64,000 nt of DNA from Kaistella soli (lineage in GTDB: Bacteria > Bacteroidota > Bacteroidia > Flavobacteriales > Weeksellaceae), in the NCBI RefSeq assembly GCF_019038595.1, contig NZ_JAHOPF010000002.1, forward strand, positions 434,001 to 498,000, given 5' to 3'. The notes beneath the pieces were generated by a model. It made no database searches, was not told where the DNA came from, and saw only the letters and a list, made by a program, of their open reading frames with translations. Made by a program: the position numbers and the translations under genes. Positions 60,452-64,000 of this stretch are shown here, piece after piece (the first letter of the stretch is position 1; each line of letters begins with the position of its first letter).

Positions 60452-61471
60452 TTATCTGTTATTCGTCCCGTCCACTACAATCCTGTCCTTTCTGTTAGCC
60501 AGTTCCCATGCGGTAGCAAAAACCAATTGGGTACGCTTCTGTAATGCTGCGTAATCGATTTTCTCGGCATCATCAGTGGGTTTGTGGTAATCCTCATGAA
60601 TTCCGTCAAAGAAAAACGCAACAGGAACACCGTTTTTAGCAAAATTATAATGATCGGAACGGTAATACAACCGCTGAGGATCTTTGGGATCGTCATACTT
60701 ATAATTAAGTTCCAGTTTGGTAACCTTAGTGTTCGCTTCCACATTGATTTTCTTAAGATCAGTGCTGAGCATTTCCGAACCGATTACGTACACATAATTC
60801 TTTCCGCAGTTGCCCGGGTCGCATCTTCCGATCATATCGATATTCAGGTTTGCCACGGTATTTGCCATCGGATAGATGGGATGGTCTGCGTAATATTTCG
60901 ATCCTAAAAGCCCGTGCTCTTCACCTGTAACATGCAAAAACAAGATCGACCTTTTAGGGCCGTGGCCAGCTTTTTTGGCTTTATTAAAAGCTTTTGCAAT
61001 TTCCATGACCGCGACCGTCCCGCTGCCGTCATCGTCCGCACCGTTGTAAACCACGCCGTTTTTGGTTCCTACGTGATCGTAATGCGCCGAAATAACAATA
61101 ATTTCATCAGGTTTTTCACTTCCCTTGATAAAAGCGAGGATGTTTTCAGAATCGGGTAATCCTGCACCTCTACCGGTATTCATGTAAGCTGCGGGAACTT
61201 TCTGGTAGAAAGAATCCAATGCATCCGGATGGGAAACTCCCATGTCCTGATACTGTTTGATCATATATTCGCCCGCTTTTTTCTGCCCCGGACTGCCAGT
61301 GTCGCGGCCGCCCATTTCGTCGGATGCGATCACGTAAAGGTTTTTCTTGAGGTTTTGCTGAGTAATAGTCTCTAAAGAATGATTGAAGGCTTTTCCGTCG
61401 TACGAATAATTAACGGAAGCACAACTGCTGAGTAAAACCACTGAGAACAGCGGAATAAAGAATTTTTTCAT
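60452..61471 (-). CDS. M28 family metallopeptidase lipoprotein
   Basis: This 339-residue zinc aminopeptidase-like protein has lipobox Cys16 (SVVLLSSC). The metal ligands are in order: His in VISAHYDHVG, Asp in NGADDDGSGT, catalytic Glu pair in GEEHGLLGS, Asp in NIDMIGR, and the final His in RSDHYNFAK. It is expected in the periplasm or on the surface, removing N-terminal residues from peptides. The start is set at ATG 61471, where the signal peptide begins. Upstream in-frame codons would add 49 unlikely residues. Confidence 0.9.
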   Translation of the reverse strand: MKKFFIPLFSVVLLSSCASVNYSYDGKAFNHSLETITQQNLKKNLYVIASDEMGGRDTGSPGQKKAGEYMIKQYQDMGVSHPDALDSFYQKVPAAYMNTGRGAGLPDSENILAFIKGSEKPDEIIVISAHYDHVGTKNGVVYNGADDDGSGTVAVMEIAKAFNKAKKAGHGPKRSILFLHVTGEEHGLLGSKYYADHPIYPMANTVANLNIDMIGRCDPGNCGKNYVYVIGSEMLSTDLKKINVEANTKVTKLELNYKYDDPKDPQRLYYRSDHYNFAKNGVPVAFFFDGIHEDYHKPTDDAEKIDYAALQKRTQLVFATAWELANRKDRIVVDGTNNR

Positions 61472-61580
61472 AGATATTTTTTGAAGTTTTAAAAATAGCA
61501 AATATATTTTTAAAATTCCTTTTTGAAGATATTGCGTTAATGATGAGTTATTTTTAAAAAGTTTATTTATAAATTTGAGT

Positions 61581-62723
61581 ATGATTAAAAGAAAACATTC
61601 GGGAAGCGACCTTACCATTTTTTCGGAAATGACTGCTCTTGCTCAGAAACACGATGCTGTGAATCTTTCGCAGGGTTTCCCGGACTATGAGATTGACGAC
61701 CGGCTGAAAAAACTTTTGGGCGAAGGGACCCTAAAAAATTTTAATCAATATGCCCCAATGGCCGGGCTTCCAATGCTCATCGATAATTTAGTGGAATTTA
61801 ATCAACAGCGAAAAAACACCTTATCGGTTTCGAAAGAAAACATCACGGTCTCTCCAGGCGCGAGCTATGGAATTTATACAGCATTGGCAGCTATTGTAAA
61901 TGTGGGTGATGAAGTGATTGTGCTGGAACCTTGTTACGACTCTTACGTTCCCGCGATTGAAGTTAACGGCGGAACTCCGGTTTTTGTGAGTTTGAAAAAT
62001 CATTTTGAGGTTGATTTTGAAGCATTAAAAAACGTAATAACCGTAAAAACCCGAGCCATAATTGTGAACTCGCCCCACAATCCGTCCGGAAAAATCTGGA
62101 AACAAGAAGACTGGGACCAGCTCGCCAATATTATTGACAACTCTGAGATCACCGTCATTTCGGATGAAGTTTACGACCTTCTTACCTATGATCATCATGA
62201 ATTCTACAGTGCTTTTCACCATCCGAAACTTCGGGAACGGTGCTTCAGTATCTTTTCCTTTGGAAAAATGTTTCACGCAACTGGCTGGAAAGTGGGCTAT
62301 GTGCTGGCTTCTGAAGAACTTTCGCTGGCCTATCGCCGCGTTCATCAGTATTTAAGTTTCAGCGTGAATGCGCCGGCGCAATATGCACTCGCAAAATATC
62401 TTGAAATTTTTGATGTGGAAGAAAACCGGAAATTCATGCAGCAGAAAAGAGATTTTTTCCTGGATTCATTTAAAGATTTACCTTTTACCCTTTCCGAAAA
62501 AGCAGAGGCTGGTTATTTTCAGATTCTTGACTTCCGAAAAATTACAGATCTGTCCGACAAAGATTTTGCAGTCTGGCTTACGCAGAACGCTAAAGTAGCC
62601 GGCATTCCTCTTTCAGCGTTTTATCACGAAACAGCCAACACCGGAAAAACACGGTTCTGTTTCGCCAAAAAAGAAGAAACCATCGTAAATGCAGCTGAAC
62701 TTCTGCAGAAAGCCCTTTGGTAA
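61581..62723 (+). CDS. Methionine aminotransferase (YbdL-like class I/II aminotransferase)
   Basis: This 380-residue PLP enzyme has the N-terminal TIFSEMTALAQKHDAVNLSQGFPDYE, substrate-loop NQYAPMAGLPMLI, PLP contacts SPHNPSGK and SDEVYDLLTYD, and Schiff-base Lys in SFGKMFHATGWKVGY. The C-terminal Arg is in KTRFCFAK. The pattern is closest to E. coli YbdL, which prefers methionine; related kynurenine aminotransferases are an alternative. The start at ATG 61581 gives the conserved N-terminus. It diverges from the M28 gene. Confidence 0.88.
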   Translation: MIKRKHSGSDLTIFSEMTALAQKHDAVNLSQGFPDYEIDDRLKKLLGEGTLKNFNQYAPMAGLPMLIDNLVEFNQQRKNTLSVSKENITVSPGASYGIYTALAAIVNVGDEVIVLEPCYDSYVPAIEVNGGTPVFVSLKNHFEVDFEALKNVITVKTRAIIVNSPHNPSGKIWKQEDWDQLANIIDNSEITVISDEVYDLLTYDHHEFYSAFHHPKLRERCFSIFSFGKMFHATGWKVGYVLASEELSLAYRRVHQYLSFSVNAPAQYALAKYLEIFDVEENRKFMQQKRDFFLDSFKDLPFTLSEKAEAGYFQILDFRKITDLSDKDFAVWLTQNAKVAGIPLSAFYHETANTGKTRFCFAKKEETIVNAAELLQKALW

Positions 62724-62851
62724 TTTTTTCTAGAGAATTTCTTCATTAATTATCGGCATAAAATTGGTTATGATGCTACTCATAAATCATCATTTGGCGA
62801 AGAACTTTTAGTTATAAGCTACAATGCTTTGCCATTTAATAATCTGCAATC

Positions 62852-63388
62852 ATGGAAAACCCTCTGCAGCAAAACGATTCCGGCCAGGAAAATTCAGACT
62901 CCAGAAAAACATTACACCTGTTTTTTTCTGAGTCGCTAAAAGAACTGTACTTTGCAGAAAATGCAATTTCAGAAGCTTTTAATGAGATCAGCGGCAAAAT
63001 ATCTGCACCTCAGCTGAGGACTATTCTTAATAATCATTATCAAATTCATCTGAATCATAAGGAGCGGCTGGCAAAAATTTTTAAAATGCAGGATGAAGCG
63101 GTTGAAACTAAATATAGCGCGGCCATTATTGCATTGCTGAATGATGCAAATGAACATTTCACTGTATTTTCTGATGATATAGTAAATTGGGAAATCGCGC
63201 TTCTCCTCACTTCACGAAAACTTGCGCATTATAAAATAGCGGCATACGGAGCCGCGGCACATTTAGCAATTAATTTAAATAATCACCGCGCAGCAACGCT
63301 TCTCGCCATCGATGTTCAGGAAGAGGAAGATTTCGTCAACAATCATCTGAATGATATCACTCATCAGTTTTTAGGCCCCTACCGATAA
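62852..63388 (+). CDS. DUF892 (YciF-like) ferritin-like protein
   Basis: This 178-residue protein is mostly helical, with the DUF892 pattern TLHLFFSESLKELYFAENAISEAFNEI near 20 and HRAATLLAIDVQEEEDFVNNHLNDI near 148. YciF-type proteins form four-helix ferritin-like bundles and are associated with stress responses; metal binding is variable and not certain here. The first 18 residues are a polar tail. It is a single gene with about 130 bases upstream and no clear terminator. Confidence 0.85.
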   Translation: MENPLQQNDSGQENSDSRKTLHLFFSESLKELYFAENAISEAFNEISGKISAPQLRTILNNHYQIHLNHKERLAKIFKMQDEAVETKYSAAIIALLNDANEHFTVFSDDIVNWEIALLLTSRKLAHYKIAAYGAAAHLAINLNNHRAATLLAIDVQEEEDFVNNHLNDITHQFLGPYR

Positions 63389-63439
63389 AAACGGCTATAA
63401 GAAGAAAATCTTTCCCTTAAGAATTAGTTTCCATTTAAA

Positions 63440-64000
63440 TTACAGATGTTTTTTAAAAAACCAGACTTTCAGCAGATCTGCTGTGAAAATGTAGGCTGCA
63501 ACAATCAGTAACATCGCACAAAGATTAAAAACCGGAAGTGGGGCTAAACCTATATCTTTTGCCCATGGCAAATAAGGAAGCAGAATGGTAATAATTAAAG
63601 CAATCACGCTGAAGATTAAGAGATATTTTCCGGGTTTGCTTTTGAAAAAATTCTGATGGGTGCGGATGATGAACAGAATGAACAACTGTGTTAGCATCGA
63701 CTCAATAAACCACCCAGTTTGAAATGATGCCTGGCCGAATTTGAAAACATAAAATAAAATGAGGAAGGTCATCACATCAAAAAAAGAACTGTGAAATCCG
63801 AAAATCACCATAAAGTTTCTAAGCATTTTCAAATCCCATTTACCGGGTTTTGCTAGCTGCTCACGGTCAACATTATCGGATGCTACTGCAAGAAACGGAA
63901 AACTTGTTAATAAATTCAGAAGAAGAATCTGTTTTGGAAGCATGGGTAAAAATGGCAGCAGCAAGGAAGCAAATGCAACACTGAACATATTGCCGAAGGT
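63440..64000 (-). CDS. mgtA: Magnesium-translocating P-type ATPase, C-terminal part (cut by window edge)
   Basis: Only the last about 186 residues are in the window; the 5' part lies beyond position 64000. The fragment has the final membrane helices of a P3-type ATPase: FGNMFSVAFASLLLPFLPMLPKQILLLNLLTSFPFLAVASDNVD, then KPGKWDLKMLRNFMVIFG and TGWFIESMLTQLFILFIIRT, which are typical of MgtA/MgtB. The phosphorylation domain is not visible. It would import Mg2+ across the inner membrane. Confidence 0.88.
   Translation of the reverse strand, partial: TFGNMFSVAFASLLLPFLPMLPKQILLLNLLTSFPFLAVASDNVDREQLAKPGKWDLKMLRNFMVIFGFHSSFFDVMTFLILFYVFKFGQASFQTGWFIESMLTQLFILFIIRTHQNFFKSKPGKYLLIFSVIALIITILLPYLPWAKDIGLAPLPVFNLCAMLLIVAAYIFTADLLKVWFFKKHL

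Noticed and set aside
61570-61577. TAAATTTG as the -7 box of the methionine aminotransferase gene
   Set aside because: It ends only 3 bases before the ATG that gives the conserved N-terminus, so transcription would start inside the gene.

Overview
The window is a chromosomal segment of a low-GC flavobacterium, most likely of the Chryseobacterium/Kaistella group (Weeksellaceae). This is inferred from promoter -7 boxes of the Bacteroidetes type TAnnTTTG, a type IX secretion (T9SS) C-terminal sorting domain, DUF3098, DUF2490, TIGR02757 and PG1098-like proteins, FtsX without an adjacent FtsE, a ResB-CcsA fusion and a subclass A2 class A beta-lactamase. No phage, insertion sequence, CRISPR array or rRNA operon is visible. 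One tRNA gene, Arg(CCT), is present.

Layout. 1-1203: etfA (cut by the window edge) and etfB. 1232-10212, minus strand: housekeeping and metabolism (SDR, T9SS cargo protein, M20 dipeptidase, lipoprotein, PG1098-type methyltransferase, mutA, FtsB/DivIC, uridine kinase, SanA-like protein, PaaE-like reductase). 10245-12781, plus: TlpA-like lipoprotein and a FecCD/ATPase iron-type transporter pair. 12808-18856: a MarR regulator followed by a fadN-fadA-fadE beta-oxidation operon. 18909-20940: accessory stretch with two AT-rich small genes, an XRE regulator and a 640-base gene-free region carrying a helically phased 21-bp repeat array. 20946-28328: an envelope operon (GH18-deacetylase-GT2 trifunctional protein, half-size MFS protein, MprF-like protein, VirJ-like lipoprotein). 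28402-43634: antiporter, small HD hydrolase, RNA modification (rluF-like, truB, rsmA), envelope and division genes (uppP, DUF3098, ftsX), rnz, ccsA, pcm. 43793-49576: Gfo/Idh/MocA oxidoreductase, M23 peptidase, beta-lactamase, 3-hydroxybutyryl-CoA dehydrogenase, membrane protein, META lipoprotein. 49791-61471: pheT, dnaN, DUF2490, TonB receptor, uvrA, lipoprotein, tRNA-Arg, M28 peptidase. 61581-64000: methionine aminotransferase, DUF892 protein and the C-terminal end of a magnesium P-type ATPase.

The clearest regulatory signal is the palindrome ATACTATGCATGCATAGTAT and variants of it. It occurs twice in front of the marR-fadNAE operon, where the proximal copy abuts the -7 box, and once in front of etfBA more than 11 kb away. 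This ties acyl-CoA dehydrogenation to its electron acceptor in one inferred MarR regulon. Other items worth a second look are the TTAGAC array spaced about 21 bp next to the XRE gene, the trifunctional polymer-synthesis protein grouped with lysyl-PG synthase/hydrolase-like genes, a small membrane gene split by one in-frame TGA between uppP and truB, and two very small open frames each followed by its own terminator.
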